A DNA stretch of 18,367 nucleotides from assembly GCA_002336935.1 (NCBI GenBank), contig DDEW01000017.1:1-18367 (forward strand). The letters are read 5' to 3'. The stretch is from Candidatus Saccharibacteria bacterium UBA1944. Its GTDB lineage: Bacteria > Patescibacteriota > Saccharimonadia > Saccharimonadales > Saccharimonadaceae. A model generated the notes under the pieces. That model was given only the letters and a program-made list of their open reading frames with translations. It was not told the origin of the DNA and searched no databases. Made by a program: the position numbers and the translations under genes. This document shows positions 1 through 7,348 of this stretch, one piece after another (position 1 is the stretch's first letter; every line of letters begins with the position of its first letter).

Positions 1-57
1 GTTGTATACCTGTATGATAGCAAAGCGCTTATGCATATGCAAGAGTTTTTGCAATAT

Positions 58-2166
58 CTATCGCTCTTGCAGGAAGTGGACGTTGGCAAGAGAGAGCCAG
101 CCATTACCTACTGCTGGGTTGGTGCTCACTAAGTCAACTTCGCACCTGTTGTTTGCAGCGTCCCACCATATGTCAAGACGGGCAAAAGTTTGGTCAGCAT
201 AATTGCCAGCCGGCTTGATGCCTTCTACTGTAGTGAGAACGCGCTTGTCGGGGCAATAGCCAGCTGGCATAGTAAATAGCGTTGTTCCACTCGTAACGGT
301 ACCTGATTTGATAAGTCCCCTTAACGACACGATATTATCTGCGGATTTAGCGTACCCCGCCACTTGATAGCTCCCTCCGTAGTTAACCCATGCATTTTGG
401 AGAGTAGGGGCATTGTAAGTGATACTCGTGCCTACCGGGTGATACATAGAGGCGATTGACATCCAAGTAGTTGATCCTTGGTAGCGAGCCGTTATATTAC
501 CGCTGTTGTTAGTCTGGTAATTTGCATTTAGCCCATAGCTAAGATTGGGCCATATATCTGCTGAGGGCGCCTGATAGTTGCTTGTTCCAACCCCCACAAT
601 GGTATTTGCAGTATTGGGGTCGCCTGATTTTACTAGTCCGTAAACGTGCGTTCTTCCTAGGCTATCTTTGGTGTATTGGGGTGAACCATGGCCTTGGCCA
701 TACGCAACCCAGCTAGGCCCATAAATCGTTGTTATCCAGGTAGGGTTGGCGACAGATTCTGCAAGGAACCTCACACTATCAAGGCTAACAAACGCGCTCG
801 TTCCGCTGCTAACGACGTTCCATATGACATTCCCATTCGTGGCGACATCTAAGCGTGCTGCCGATGGGCCAGCGTTGATTCCTGGGAAAATGATTTGTTT
901 ATTTGGGGCAAGCGAGGAGGGGAGGGTGAAGATGGCGCTATTACTTACTCCATCTTTGGCCAGGCCTTGAAGAAGCACAACACCAGCAGTGGTAACGGTA
1001 TACGACGGACAGGGCCATGAACTACTGTAGCAATTCCAGCCGCTGTTGAGATTGGCATAGGTCCATATAGGCTTGGTATAGGTAAGCGTACCAACTGGGC
1101 TAGCACCCAAGTCGTTTTTGGCAGTGACTTCTATGTTAATCACGTCACTTGGGCGAGCTGTGTTCATCCTAAATACTGTGTCGGTTTGGTTGGGTGGGTA
1201 TATCCAGGCGCCAGCATTCCTGCGGTATCGAATAGAGTAGTAGCTTGCGTTAGGAACATCATTCCAGGTGAATGATGCTAGCAAAGGGTGATTGTCGCTG
1301 TTGAGCGTGGGGTTGAGTATGGAGATAGTTGGGGCGATTGAGGGTGCTTGGTCGGTTGTGGTGTTGGAGCGGGTAGAGCGAGCTGAGCTGGTGGTCGCAA
1401 TGGTTTCGCCGGCTATCTTTTTGTTTTGGCTAATACCTATTGCTACCGACATCGCAGCTTTGGCATCAGTAGTGACGTTACCGTTCGTATCGTAATAGGT
1501 GGGGACGAAGCTACTCACGCTGCTCAGCATTTTTTCATCACGTGCTTGGCATGGTCCGCTTGCGGATATTGTTGAGCCTTCTGGGCAATTATCCCGTTGC
1601 CATGGGGCAGCGCATACTGAGTTGGGCTGTCCGGCAGTGGTTGTCCAACTGGGAACAATAACACGCCGCCATAGCGACTTCGTTCCGTCTGGGTTGTTGG
1701 TAGTGAAGTAAATAATGCGCACAGTGAGCGGTCTGTTGAGCTGATAGTTGCCTGAGCAAGGGTTTGGTTGATCGGCGTAGTAGACAATGTTGCGAGTGCC
1801 GTCGGTTGGACTACCAGTGGTCGCATTTTGGCTGAGAATAAGGTCATAATTGGGCGATGCGGCGCTAAAGGCAGCAGTGCCACCATCCCTCCCCTGGGGA
1901 CTGGTGACCATGCTATAAGTTTGCAGAAAGGTTGAAGTAACGCGTGTGTCGGTTTCTATGCGGTCAAGTGTGTTTTGCAGTTCGTATACGGCCACGCTTC
2001 GTGTACGCGCTATCAAGACATCACCAATCAGGGCTACCATGAGCGATATGAGCGCGGCAATAGTAAGCAGGGCGATTGGTATGACGACAAGTAACTCAAC
2101 GAGCGTGAAGCCCCGAGTGGCTGTAGCTGCCCTTTGCACACGATTATGGGAAGATGGCAACTGCAC
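58..2166 (-). CDS. Large type IV pseudopilin with adhesin-like repeat tail
   Basis: A 702-aa prepilin. The leader ends at G19, followed by F20-T-L-V-E24, so a prepilin peptidase site with Glu+5 and a hydrophobic N-helix (about 20-45) are visible. Residues about 280-370 look like a fibronectin type III fold. The last ~330 residues hold three diverged repeats of roughly 95 aa with the pattern GLxKSG...F.LP....P, best kept in GLAKDG, GLVKSG and GLIKSG with TMPAGYCPDKR. Comparable repeats occur in phage tail fibre and other receptor-binding proteins (recalled family resemblance). I infer a minor pilin at the pilus tip that binds a surface, perhaps the host cell. It is the last of three co-directional pilin genes and overlaps the preceding one by 23 nt, so translation is probably coupled. 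Pseudopilin assignment is firm; the adhesin role is inference. Confidence 0.85.
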   Translation of the reverse strand: MQLPSSHNRVQRAATATRGFTLVELLVVIPIALLTIAALISLMVALIGDVLIARTRSVAVYELQNTLDRIETDTRVTSTFLQTYSMVTSPQGRDGGTAAFSAASPNYDLILSQNATTGSPTDGTRNIVYYADQPNPCSGNYQLNRPLTVRIIYFTTNNPDGTKSLWRRVIVPSWTTTAGQPNSVCAAPWQRDNCPEGSTISASGPCQARDEKMLSSVSSFVPTYYDTNGNVTTDAKAAMSVAIGISQNKKIAGETIATTSSARSTRSNTTTDQAPSIAPTISILNPTLNSDNHPLLASFTWNDVPNASYYSIRYRRNAGAWIYPPNQTDTVFRMNTARPSDVINIEVTAKNDLGASPVGTLTYTKPIWTYANLNSGWNCYSSSWPCPSYTVTTAGVVLLQGLAKDGVSNSAIFTLPSSLAPNKQIIFPGINAGPSAARLDVATNGNVIWNVVSSGTSAFVSLDSVRFLAESVANPTWITTIYGPSWVAYGQGHGSPQYTKDSLGRTHVYGLVKSGDPNTANTIVGVGTSNYQAPSADIWPNLSYGLNANYQTNNSGNITARYQGSTTWMSIASMYHPVGTSITYNAPTLQNAWVNYGGSYQVAGYAKSADNIVSLRGLIKSGTVTSGTTLFTMPAGYCPDKRVLTTVEGIKPAGNYADQTFARLDIWWDAANNRCEVDLVSTNPAVGNGWLSLANVHFLQER

Positions 2167-2554
2167 GGGAGACCTGCTTGATGTTAGGGCTAGTATCGTA
2201 AGTAATTGTCGCGGTAAGGAGCGTCACGTCGGAATTACGTATGAGAGTCGCACCAGCATACTCGTTGTATGGGCACGTTGCCACAACACTGGCTGTTGCA
2301 TTGGGAAGGCCAGCGCTCGATGGTACGGCTGGGGTAGTAGTAGATGATGCGCAAGGAGCGGTAATAGAGCTTTGCCTGGCTCGAAGCATATCGTATGCAG
2401 CCATCGATGCGGCAGTACGACGCTGAGCGTCGCCGGATGAAGATAGTGCAACACTATAGAGTTGATAAGACGACATAAGCAACAACACGCCTACCATGAT
2501 TGCGACAAGCAGCTCAACTGCAGTAAAGCCGGATTGCGTAGCCCTTGCTATCAT
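2144..2554 (-). CDS. Type IV pseudopilin (small)
   Basis: A 136-aa prepilin-like protein. Its short leader ends at G9, followed by F10-T-A-V-E14 and a hydrophobic helix of about 20 residues, the standard class III signal recognised by a PilD-type peptidase. The remaining ~100 residues form a small periplasmic-facing or extracellular domain with no motif I recognise. It overlaps the upstream pilin by 4 nt (ATGA at 2551-2554) and the downstream pilin by 23 nt, so the three are one translationally coupled operon. Likely a minor pilin that primes or tips the fibre. Confidence 0.85.
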   Translation of the reverse strand: MIARATQSGFTAVELLVAIMVGVLLLMSSYQLYSVALSSSGDAQRRTAASMAAYDMLRARQSSITAPCASSTTTPAVPSSAGLPNATASVVATCPYNEYAGATLIRNSDVTLLTATITYDTSPNIKQVSRAVAIFP

Positions 2555-3135
2555 TGGCGTTCACTCCGTACTGTGACAATAGAGCCATCCTTTTCGAGTT
2601 TATAATAAAGGTTATAGCGGACACAGGCTTCTGTGCCATTACAAATATCTCCATTAGCATTGATGGATTCATAATAATATGCATCAGGGTTACTGTTTAT
2701 ACAACCGGTAATTGTAGTCATATTTTCCGCAGCGCCATTGGCAATACAAAAGAAGTTAATGAGACTGACATTTACTCCAGATGATTTTGGTGAGGTAAAG
2801 TTACTGTTGGTTGTGCCAGGGTAGAGATCGCTGACATAGCCGCCAGGGATGGTGTCTGGCGTAAGGCTTGATTGAGTCCGGCCTAAACTATGAAGGAACT
2901 CTGCGGTTGCTGGGTAAGTGCCAGGTGCAAGAGTCGGTGATGTTACTTTTGGATTACCTAACTTAAATCTCCCTTCAAGTCCGCGGGCAATCGCTTCAAC
3001 ATCTGCTTTGCGCTTTGCGTCACGGCCGTTAACTTGGGTGGCGGCAAGCCCCACCACTCCAAGTGTGAGCAATACGGCCATAATGACCATTACAATAACA
3101 ATTTCAACTATGGTAAACCCAGCTCTTTTGGCCAT
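2551..3135 (-). CDS. Type IV pseudopilin, PilA/PulG-like
   Basis: A 194-aa prepilin with the leader MAKRAG, cleavage after G6, then F7-T-I-V-E11 and a hydrophobic helix. The stretch after the helix (NGRDAKRKADVEAIARGLE) is typical of major pilin or PulG-like proteins of Patescibacteria, where an arginine-rich turn is followed by an alpha-beta head domain. The head has two cysteines (in FFCIAN and TGCINS) that could form a disulfide. First gene of the pilin operon, 45 bp downstream of murB on the same strand. A promoter with -10 at 3142-3147 puts the transcript start at about the ATG, so the mRNA may be leaderless. Confidence 0.87.
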   Translation of the reverse strand: MAKRAGFTIVEIVIVMVIMAVLLTLGVVGLAATQVNGRDAKRKADVEAIARGLEGRFKLGNPKVTSPTLAPGTYPATAEFLHSLGRTQSSLTPDTIPGGYVSDLYPGTTNSNFTSPKSSGVNVSLINFFCIANGAAENMTTITGCINSNPDAYYYESINANGDICNGTEACVRYNLYYKLEKDGSIVTVRSERQ

Positions 3136-3141
3136 AATTAT

Positions 3142-3170
3142 AGCATAAGAGGTTTGGCGATTTGGCGCAA
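3142..3170 (-). promoter_or_regulatory. Promoter of the pilin operon (leaderless)
   Basis: On the minus strand TTGCGC (3165-3170), a 17-bp spacer and TATGCT (3142-3147). Predicted transcript start is within 1-2 nt of the ATG at 3135. A TATAAT at 3137-3142 overlaps but would start inside the gene. No Shine-Dalgarno sequence is present, consistent with leaderless translation. Confidence 0.45.
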
Positions 3171-3180
3171 GGGGAATGCG

Positions 3181-4200
3181 CTAGATTTCGAGCGGCTCTT
3201 GCTCAATTTGAATGCGAAACTTATCGCGCACGGCGCCGATGATTTCTTCGCGAGCAGCTGCAAGGTCAGCGTAGCTAGTAGCAGATTCATTAATGAGCAC
3301 AAGGGCATTCTTGTCATGAACCTTCATGCCGTGAAGTACCTGGCCTTTAAGTCCAACTTGTTCAATGAGCCAACCAGTCGGTACCTTGAAGCGCCCGTCT
3401 GGCATATCATAAGTGGGCATATCGGGATACTCAACCTTGAGTTGATTAAGCTGCCAATCCTCAATGATAGCGTTTTTGAAAAACGATCCGGTGTTGGGTT
3501 GTACTTTAGGATCGGGCAGTTTGTCGGTGCGAATAGCAATGACAGCATCGCGAATAGCCTGCGGGGTATAGATGGTGATATTGTTGGTATCAAAGTAATC
3601 TTGCACGGCTTTGTAGAATGGGGGCTGTGGTGCATTGCGGTAAAGTTTAAGGGTAACAGAGAGGATGACATATCGCCCTATTTGATCACCTCGGAATATA
3701 CTGTAGCGGTAGGCAAATTGGCACTGTTCGTTGGCGAGTGTCGTAATGGCACCAACTTGCGTATCGTATACCTCTACTTCGACAAGCGTTTCGGCAATCT
3801 CTTGACCATAGGCACCAATGTTTTGCACCGGGGCAGCGCCAGTGCTTCCGGGAATCGCAGATAATGCTTCAATACCAGTAAGGTTCATCTCAACACAACG
3901 ACGAACTACCTCATCCCACACTTCGCCAGCCCCAATCTTCAAAGTGGCGTCGCTCGGCGTTTCGGCAATAACATGAAAGCCGGGTATGCGATTATGTATG
4001 ACGATGCCAGCAAAGCCTTCATCGTGAACAATAGTGTTGCTCCCGCCACCAAGTACAAACATGGGCAAGTTCTGCTCTTTGGCACGCTTGCAAATTGTCG
4101 CCACATCGTTAGGAGTGTGTACGTCTACCATAAACCGAGCGTTACCCCCAAGCCGCATAGTCGTATAGTTTTTAAGCGGAATGTCTGTGTGTATATCCAT
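3181..4200 (-). CDS. murB: UDP-N-acetylmuramate dehydrogenase (MurB)
   Basis: A 339-aa cytoplasmic FAD enzyme. It reduces UDP-N-acetylenolpyruvoylglucosamine to UDP-N-acetylmuramate with NADPH, the second committed step of peptidoglycan precursor synthesis. Visible landmarks: N-terminal PLKNYTTMRLGG; the FAD loop LGGGSNTIVHDEGF (about 50-65); the central EALSAIPGSTGAAPVQNIGAYGQEI region; AYRYSIFRGD, which carries the catalytic arginine and marks the type I (E. coli-like) form; NTGSFFKN with the proton-donor serine; and a C-terminal IEQEPLEI where the family's active-site glutamate lies. Length matches type I MurB. A TATAAT 10 nt upstream of the ATG and no ribosome binding site suggest a leaderless mRNA. 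Confidence 0.97.
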   Translation of the reverse strand: MDIHTDIPLKNYTTMRLGGNARFMVDVHTPNDVATICKRAKEQNLPMFVLGGGSNTIVHDEGFAGIVIHNRIPGFHVIAETPSDATLKIGAGEVWDEVVRRCVEMNLTGIEALSAIPGSTGAAPVQNIGAYGQEIAETLVEVEVYDTQVGAITTLANEQCQFAYRYSIFRGDQIGRYVILSVTLKLYRNAPQPPFYKAVQDYFDTNNITIYTPQAIRDAVIAIRTDKLPDPKVQPNTGSFFKNAIIEDWQLNQLKVEYPDMPTYDMPDGRFKVPTGWLIEQVGLKGQVLHGMKVHDKNALVLINESATSYADLAAAREEIIGAVRDKFRIQIEQEPLEI

Positions 4201-4209
4201 ATACGGTTA

Positions 4210-4215
4210 ATTATA
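4210..4215 (-). promoter_or_regulatory. -10 box of murB, leaderless
   Basis: TATAAT on the minus strand, with the murB ATG 9-10 nt downstream. Transcription would begin about 3 nt before or at the start codon. The -35 region falls in the hairpin/T-tract of the upstream terminator at 4228-4254, so terminator and promoter overlap. Confidence 0.5.
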
Positions 4216-4227
4216 CACTTTGCCTAC

Positions 4228-4254
4228 AAAAAACACCCTAGTATAACTAGAGTG
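4228..4254 (-). terminator. Rho-independent terminator behind the tRNA-Arg 3' scar
   Basis: On the minus strand an 8-bp stem with one mismatch (4247-4254 with 4234-4241, loop TTATA) is followed by TTTTTT (4228-4233). It lies 7 nt past the copied tRNA 3' end at 4262 and is best read as the original terminator of the tRNA-Arg transcript. Confidence 0.6.
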
Positions 4255-4261
4255 ATTCACG

Positions 4262-4279
4262 TGGTACACCCGGCAGGAT
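4262..4279 (-). repeat. Copy of the tRNA-Arg 3' end (att-like scar)
   Basis: Eighteen bases, tggtacacccggcaggat, repeat exactly the 3' end of the tRNA-Arg at 4417-4434 (CCA, discriminator, acceptor strand and part of the T arm). The two copies are 155 bp apart in the same orientation. The pattern is that of a direct repeat left by an element that once entered the tRNA 3' end. The interval 4280-4416 holds no gene but has several hairpins: 4300-4320 region, CCGAACC/GGTTCGG, and GATTCGC/GCGAATC. Confidence 0.6.
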
Positions 4280-4377
4280 AGCGGCTAAGCCTTCTCCACT
4301 TGCTTGAAAAATGAGCAAGCTAATTTTTCTTCACTGCGCTATGCCGAACCGAGGTTCGGATTCGCTTACGCGAATCT

Positions 4378-4420
4378 ACCAAGAAAATAACCCCACAAAA
4401 AGTGAGGTAATTTTCTTGGT
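4378..4420. repeat. 43-bp imperfect palindrome ending in the tRNA CCA
   Basis: Arms 4378-4396 and 4402-4420 pair at 17 of 19 positions around an AAAAA loop. The right arm includes the tRNA-Arg CCA and discriminator (4417-4420), so a mirror ACCA stands at the far end. It could end transcription of tRNA-Arg(TCG) as a strong hairpin, but there is no T-tract after it on the minus strand. It may instead be an end structure of the decayed insertion. Confidence 0.5.
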
Positions 4421-4493
4421 ACACCCGGCAGGATTCGAACCTGCGACCACTTGGTTCGAAGCCAAGTACTCTAATCCGCTGAGCTACGGGTGC
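4417..4493 (-). tRNA. tRNA-Arg (anticodon TCG)
   Basis: 77 nt including encoded CCA. Acceptor GCACCCG pairs with CGGGTGT (first pair G-U). The anticodon arm CTTGG/CCAAG encloses loop CTTCGAA with anticodon TCG, reading CGA. T arm contains GTTCGAATC. Transcribed from a TATAAT at 4505-4510 that faces the divergent tRNA-Arg(CCG). Confidence 0.95.
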
Positions 4494-4504
4494 AAACTAG
4501 TAAT

Positions 4505-4532
4505 ATTATACCAGATGAAGCTACGCTATAAT
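4505..4532. promoter_or_regulatory. Overlapping divergent promoters of two tRNA-Arg genes
   Basis: Minus-strand TATAAT at 4505-4510 lies 11 nt before tRNA-Arg(TCG). Plus-strand TATAAT at 4527-4532 lies 9 nt before tRNA-Arg(CCG). With normal 17-bp spacing each -10 box falls in the -35 region of the other, so polymerase binding should be mutually exclusive. Confidence 0.55.
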
Positions 4533-4541
4533 AGGGGTTAC

Positions 4542-4618
4542 GCCCCGTTAGCTCAACTGGATAGAGCATTGGTTTCCGGTACCAAAGGTTGCAGGTTCGA
4601 CTCCTGTGCGGGGTACCA
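4542..4618 (+). tRNA. tRNA-Arg (anticodon CCG)
   Basis: 77 nt with encoded CCA. Acceptor GCCCCGT pairs with GCGGGGT including G-U pairs at 1-72 and 7-66. Anticodon stem TTGGT/ACCAA with loop TTCCGGT gives CCG, reading CGG. T loop is TTCGACT. A rho-independent terminator follows 11 nt downstream. Confidence 0.93.
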
Positions 4619-4629
4619 AGGTATATAAT

Positions 4630-4662
4630 CACTCGCCATAGGTCTGCGAGTGGTTTTATTTT
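4630..4662 (+). terminator. Terminator of tRNA-Arg(CCG)
   Basis: CACTCGC (4630-4636) pairs with GCGAGTG (4646-4652) and is followed by GTTTTATTTT. It overlaps the stop codon of the convergent TM2 gene, so it may also end that transcript. Confidence 0.75.
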
Positions 4663-5051
4663 ACGCCGCCTGCCGCAAGCGCCACCACGATGAGCATTTG
4701 CATACCCACACTAACCAGCCCACCAAGAAAATTGAGTAACCAAAGTACGGCGGCAATGATCCAAACATTCATTTTGTTGCGCGCAAAGTCGCGCAGCGGA
4801 CGCCCGTTGGCGTCGGGTAGGCTACCCGTCATAATCATAATTTGATCATACATCGCCCAAATGCCAAGCCCGCCTAAGGTAAAGAGCTTAGCAATCCCTA
4901 GGCCCGTGTAGCCAAGGTAGAATCTGTCTACGCCAAGCCACCCCAGGAAGATAGCTAGCATAGACGCTATCATGAAATCGCGGTTACTCTCGCCATTCAC
5001 ATAAAGTGATGGGGGAAGGGGCTGACCGGAGCTGTGTGTTATTGATGTCAT
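4656..5051 (-). CDS. TM2 domain membrane protein (131 aa)
   Basis: A small membrane protein with a TM2 domain (about 28-75): two hydrophobic helices joined by the conserved turn GWLGVDRFYLGYTGLGIAKL, then TLGGLGIWAMYDQI. A third hydrophobic segment follows at about 95-125. TM2 proteins are widespread in bacteria with no agreed biochemical role. The start is supported by AAGGAG 9 nt upstream. Last gene of a three-gene minus-strand cluster, 16 bp after the paralogous TM2 gene. A 68-bp block of the domain differs from the paralogue at only three bases, implying recent duplication or gene conversion. Confidence 0.9.
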   Translation of the reverse strand: MTSITHSSGQPLPPSLYVNGESNRDFMIASMLAIFLGWLGVDRFYLGYTGLGIAKLFTLGGLGIWAMYDQIMIMTGSLPDANGRPLRDFARNKMNVWIIAAVLWLLNFLGGLVSVGMQMLIVVALAAGGVK

Positions 5052-5067
5052 TTTCGGCGCTCCTTAT

Positions 5068-5793
5068 TTAATTACTTGCTGAATTTTGACTTTTTTGCGC
5101 TAGCTCGTCGGCAACGAATACCGTTGAGACGGTCGTGCTATTGAATAAGCCAGAGTATACGTAATCACAATTCTCATATGTACCCTCACGGTCAGTGGTT
5201 TGCACACACTTGGGGTCTGAATATCCGGCCTCACGCATGGTGTCATCTGCCACTTGTTTGCTCATACCGATTCTAAGGCGGTTGTAGGCATCTTCTGGCG
5301 ATAGTTGTCGGGAACTTGTGGTAGTTGCGGAATGTTCCTTAAATACCTCAGGGTTCGAAGCCGCGTAGGCGAAGAAAAGCACCATGAAGCCACCGACAAC
5401 GAGTAATGATAGAACGCCAAGACTGTATACCGTCACAACAGCAATTGTCATCGGCTTTTTATCAGTATCACGATCAATAAGTGCGCTGCCATCAGCGGGT
5501 CCAAGCCTGCCTGTAAGTAGCAGCAAACAGTCGATAAATGCCCAAATGCCAAGGCCGCCTAAGGTAAAGAGCTTAGCAATCCCAAGGCCCGTGTAACCAA
5601 GGTAGAACCGATCGAACCCTAGCTGGCCAAGGAACAAGCTCAAAAGAACCGCAGTTGAAAAACGTTTTGGTGTAGCCGAATCAGCTGGAGGAGGTGTGAG
5701 AGTAACGATTGGTGATTTACTAGGTGTCTGGTGAGCCTTTGGTGATTTTGCATGTGGCATTTTGGGCGTAGACGGTTTTTCGTGAGTTGTCAT
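5068..5793 (-). CDS. TM2 domain protein with C-terminal BamE/SmpA-like tail (241 aa)
   Basis: The N-terminal ~45 residues are rich in Pro, Lys and Ser and probably cytoplasmic. A TM2 domain follows (about 47-95, with the turn GQLGFDRFYLGYTGLGIAKL), then a third membrane helix (about 115-140). The last ~80 residues are soluble and contain LSPEDAYNRLRIGMSKQVADDTMREAGY with two cysteines; the 'R-x-GMSK-x-x-V' pattern resembles BamE/SmpA-type small domains, a weak recalled similarity. Begins 10 bp after the upstream 489-aa gene, so co-transcription is likely. The function of either part is unknown. Confidence 0.87.
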   Translation of the reverse strand: MTTHEKPSTPKMPHAKSPKAHQTPSKSPIVTLTPPPADSATPKRFSTAVLLSLFLGQLGFDRFYLGYTGLGIAKLFTLGGLGIWAFIDCLLLLTGRLGPADGSALIDRDTDKKPMTIAVVTVYSLGVLSLLVVGGFMVLFFAYAASNPEVFKEHSATTTSSRQLSPEDAYNRLRIGMSKQVADDTMREAGYSDPKCVQTTDREGTYENCDYVYSGLFNSTTVSTVFVADELAQKSQNSASN

Positions 5794-5803
5794 ACAATTA
5801 ATT

Positions 5804-7213
5804 CTAATACCTTTCTATTGGGTATGGGTAACTATTGCCGCTCGTAAGCAGCGCAACAACACCGAGTGCCAGGAAACAAAGGAGTGTTACGACCCCAATG
5901 TTGATAAGCAGCCAGGTGAATGCAGCTCGAATACCGTAGCGGAGGCTATACACGAATGGCCCGATAAGTGCAGTGGTACCAACTACGACAACGCTGTAAA
6001 CACTTAGGACGAAGGGTGAGAATGCTGAGTATGAGTTATTCGCAATCGCTACAAGAACAGCAAGGACAACGAGCGCGACAAGGGTTGCCCCAGTGCTTAC
6101 TGCACTAATGGTGAGAAGCCGAGGGATTGAGACCGTTTGCTGCGCATCGTCAACAAGCATTGATTTTGCTGGGGTAGCGCTTTGGGCAGCAGCTTGTTTC
6201 TTGGTGGTGTGTGGATGCTTGCGGCGATAGCGGCGGTAAAGCACCCAGCTTGCAACCGCTACGGCGGCAACTACAAGGAGCAGTAGAACAATTTCTTTTA
6301 GGTAGAGCAGCAACGGCTTGGTGGCATATACGCCGCTCACACGCATGACATCACCTGGGAGCATTTTGGTTTGTGTGCGAGTATAGGTGCCACCGCTACC
6401 TACCGTGCCGATAATTGAGTCAAGAGATTTACTGCGGTATGATGTGTCGGCTGCGACACCCTGCGTGAGCGCTCCAGACGTTGATTCAGTGGTGCGTTTT
6501 TGGGTGGCATCTCGTGAGTACAATTCTTCATCAAAATTGATTGCCACGTTAGCTCGATCAATTAGTTCAGTTGCTTTAAAGGTGCGGAAATCGTAGTTAA
6601 ACCGCCCCATCAAACCGCTAGCATAGCTTTCAGAAATAAATGACACCAACACCGCCCCTTGCTTGTGAGGCTTGATGGCGTGCGGAAGCTTTAGGGTATA
6701 GGTATCGTTTGCAATAGCCGGAGTGACGTCGGTATATTCATAGTTCTCGGTGCGGCGATACTCCGGGTAGTAATAGTCATAATAATAACTGTATCCATTA
6801 CTATTGCTTGTGTAGTCAAAATCTTCATTGTAACCGCTTGCAGGCTCTACACACTGAAGCGATTCGGCACTAGGCTTAATGGAAGATGCAGAAACGCCTG
6901 TTCGTTTATAGTACGCATCGTAGGTTTCATAGCGTTTGCAGCCACTGGTACCTGCTTTAGTAAGAATTTGTTGGACGGTAAGTGATTCGACCTTTACCCC
7001 GCTCGGCAGCGAAAAGCTAAAGCTATCGCGCTCTTTAGCGCTATCGCCATTTTGGAAAACAAGCTTTGCATACACAACGGCTTTGTTGTCACTCCGAAAT
7101 TGCACCGTATAGTAATGCGTTTGCCCATCAAGTAGTGAAACGGCGCTGGCGGGCACTGACCCAAACATTGCCATTGCACCAGCGGCGAGTATTAACAGTA
7201 TTCTTTTCATCAT
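5804..7213 (-). CDS. Secreted/membrane protein with large extracellular domain, unknown function
   Basis: About 469 aa from the ATG at 7213 (a second ATG follows at 7210). I reject the longer start at 7273 because the promoter at 7245-7273 would begin transcription downstream of it and AGGAG (7224-7228) fits the internal ATG. An N-terminal signal sequence (MMKRILLILAAGAMAMFG..PASA) leads into a ~290-aa extracellular domain with a tyrosine-rich stretch near residues 150-170. One membrane helix follows (about 312-335), then a basic cytoplasmic loop, then three more hydrophobic segments near the C-terminus. I do not recognise the family; a DUF2207-like membrane architecture is the closest I can suggest, weakly. 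It heads the cluster with the two TM2 genes. Confidence 0.8.
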   Translation of the reverse strand: MMKRILLILAAGAMAMFGSVPASAVSLLDGQTHYYTVQFRSDNKAVVYAKLVFQNGDSAKERDSFSFSLPSGVKVESLTVQQILTKAGTSGCKRYETYDAYYKRTGVSASSIKPSAESLQCVEPASGYNEDFDYTSNSNGYSYYYDYYYPEYRRTENYEYTDVTPAIANDTYTLKLPHAIKPHKQGAVLVSFISESYASGLMGRFNYDFRTFKATELIDRANVAINFDEELYSRDATQKRTTESTSGALTQGVAADTSYRSKSLDSIIGTVGSGGTYTRTQTKMLPGDVMRVSGVYATKPLLLYLKEIVLLLLVVAAVAVASWVLYRRYRRKHPHTTKKQAAAQSATPAKSMLVDDAQQTVSIPRLLTISAVSTGATLVALVVLAVLVAIANNSYSAFSPFVLSVYSVVVVGTTALIGPFVYSLRYGIRAAFTWLLINIGVVTLLCFLALGVVALLTSGNSYPYPIERY

Positions 7214-7244
7214 AGCCCTACATCTCCTATAATTGTATGCCACT

Positions 7245-7273
7245 AGTATAAGCGGGATATGGATAGCGCGCAA
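7245..7273 (-). promoter_or_regulatory. Promoter of the 489-aa/TM2 cluster
   Basis: TTGCGC (7268-7273), 17-bp spacer, TATACT (7245-7250) on the minus strand; transcript start near 7238, giving a ~25-nt leader with AGGAG. The -35 hexamer is identical to that of the pilin operon. Confidence 0.5.
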
Positions 7274-7294
7274 GAACCCTTAGGTTGCGGAATA

Positions 7295-7326
7295 AAAAAT
7301 AGAGACTCGAATGCGTCTCTATTTTT
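7295..7326 (-). terminator. Perfect hairpin terminator, probably of the tRNA split by the element
   Basis: AAAAATAGAGAC (7295-7306) and GTCTCTATTTTT (7315-7326) form a perfect 12-bp stem and give T-tracts on both strands. On the minus strand it starts 11 nt after the CCA of the left att copy (7338-7340). That is where the terminator of the tRNA at the right end of the window would be expected before the element entered. Confidence 0.75.
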
Positions 7327-7337
7327 GATAAATCCCT

Positions 7338-7348
7338 TGGAGGGCCAG
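7338..7348. repeat. Left attachment site
   Basis: TGGAGGGCCAG, identical to 18343-18353. It preserves the last 7 acceptor bases, discriminator and CCA of the target tRNA (minus strand). Flanking bases differ on both sides, so the shared core is exactly 11 bp, in the range seen for serine integrase att cores. Confidence 0.75.

Noticed and set aside
3034..3864. 276-aa plus-strand frame
   Set aside because: Antisense to murB and the first pilin, both certain; composition is that of a shadow frame.
4311..4628. 105-aa plus-strand frame with VHPAGFEPATTW
   Set aside because: It is the well-known false translation of tRNA genes (antisense of one tRNA-Arg and sense of the other); no coding signal.
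7214..7273. 489-aa start of the membrane protein at 7273
   Set aside because: It lies upstream of the predicted transcript start and precedes a clear signal peptide beginning at 7213.
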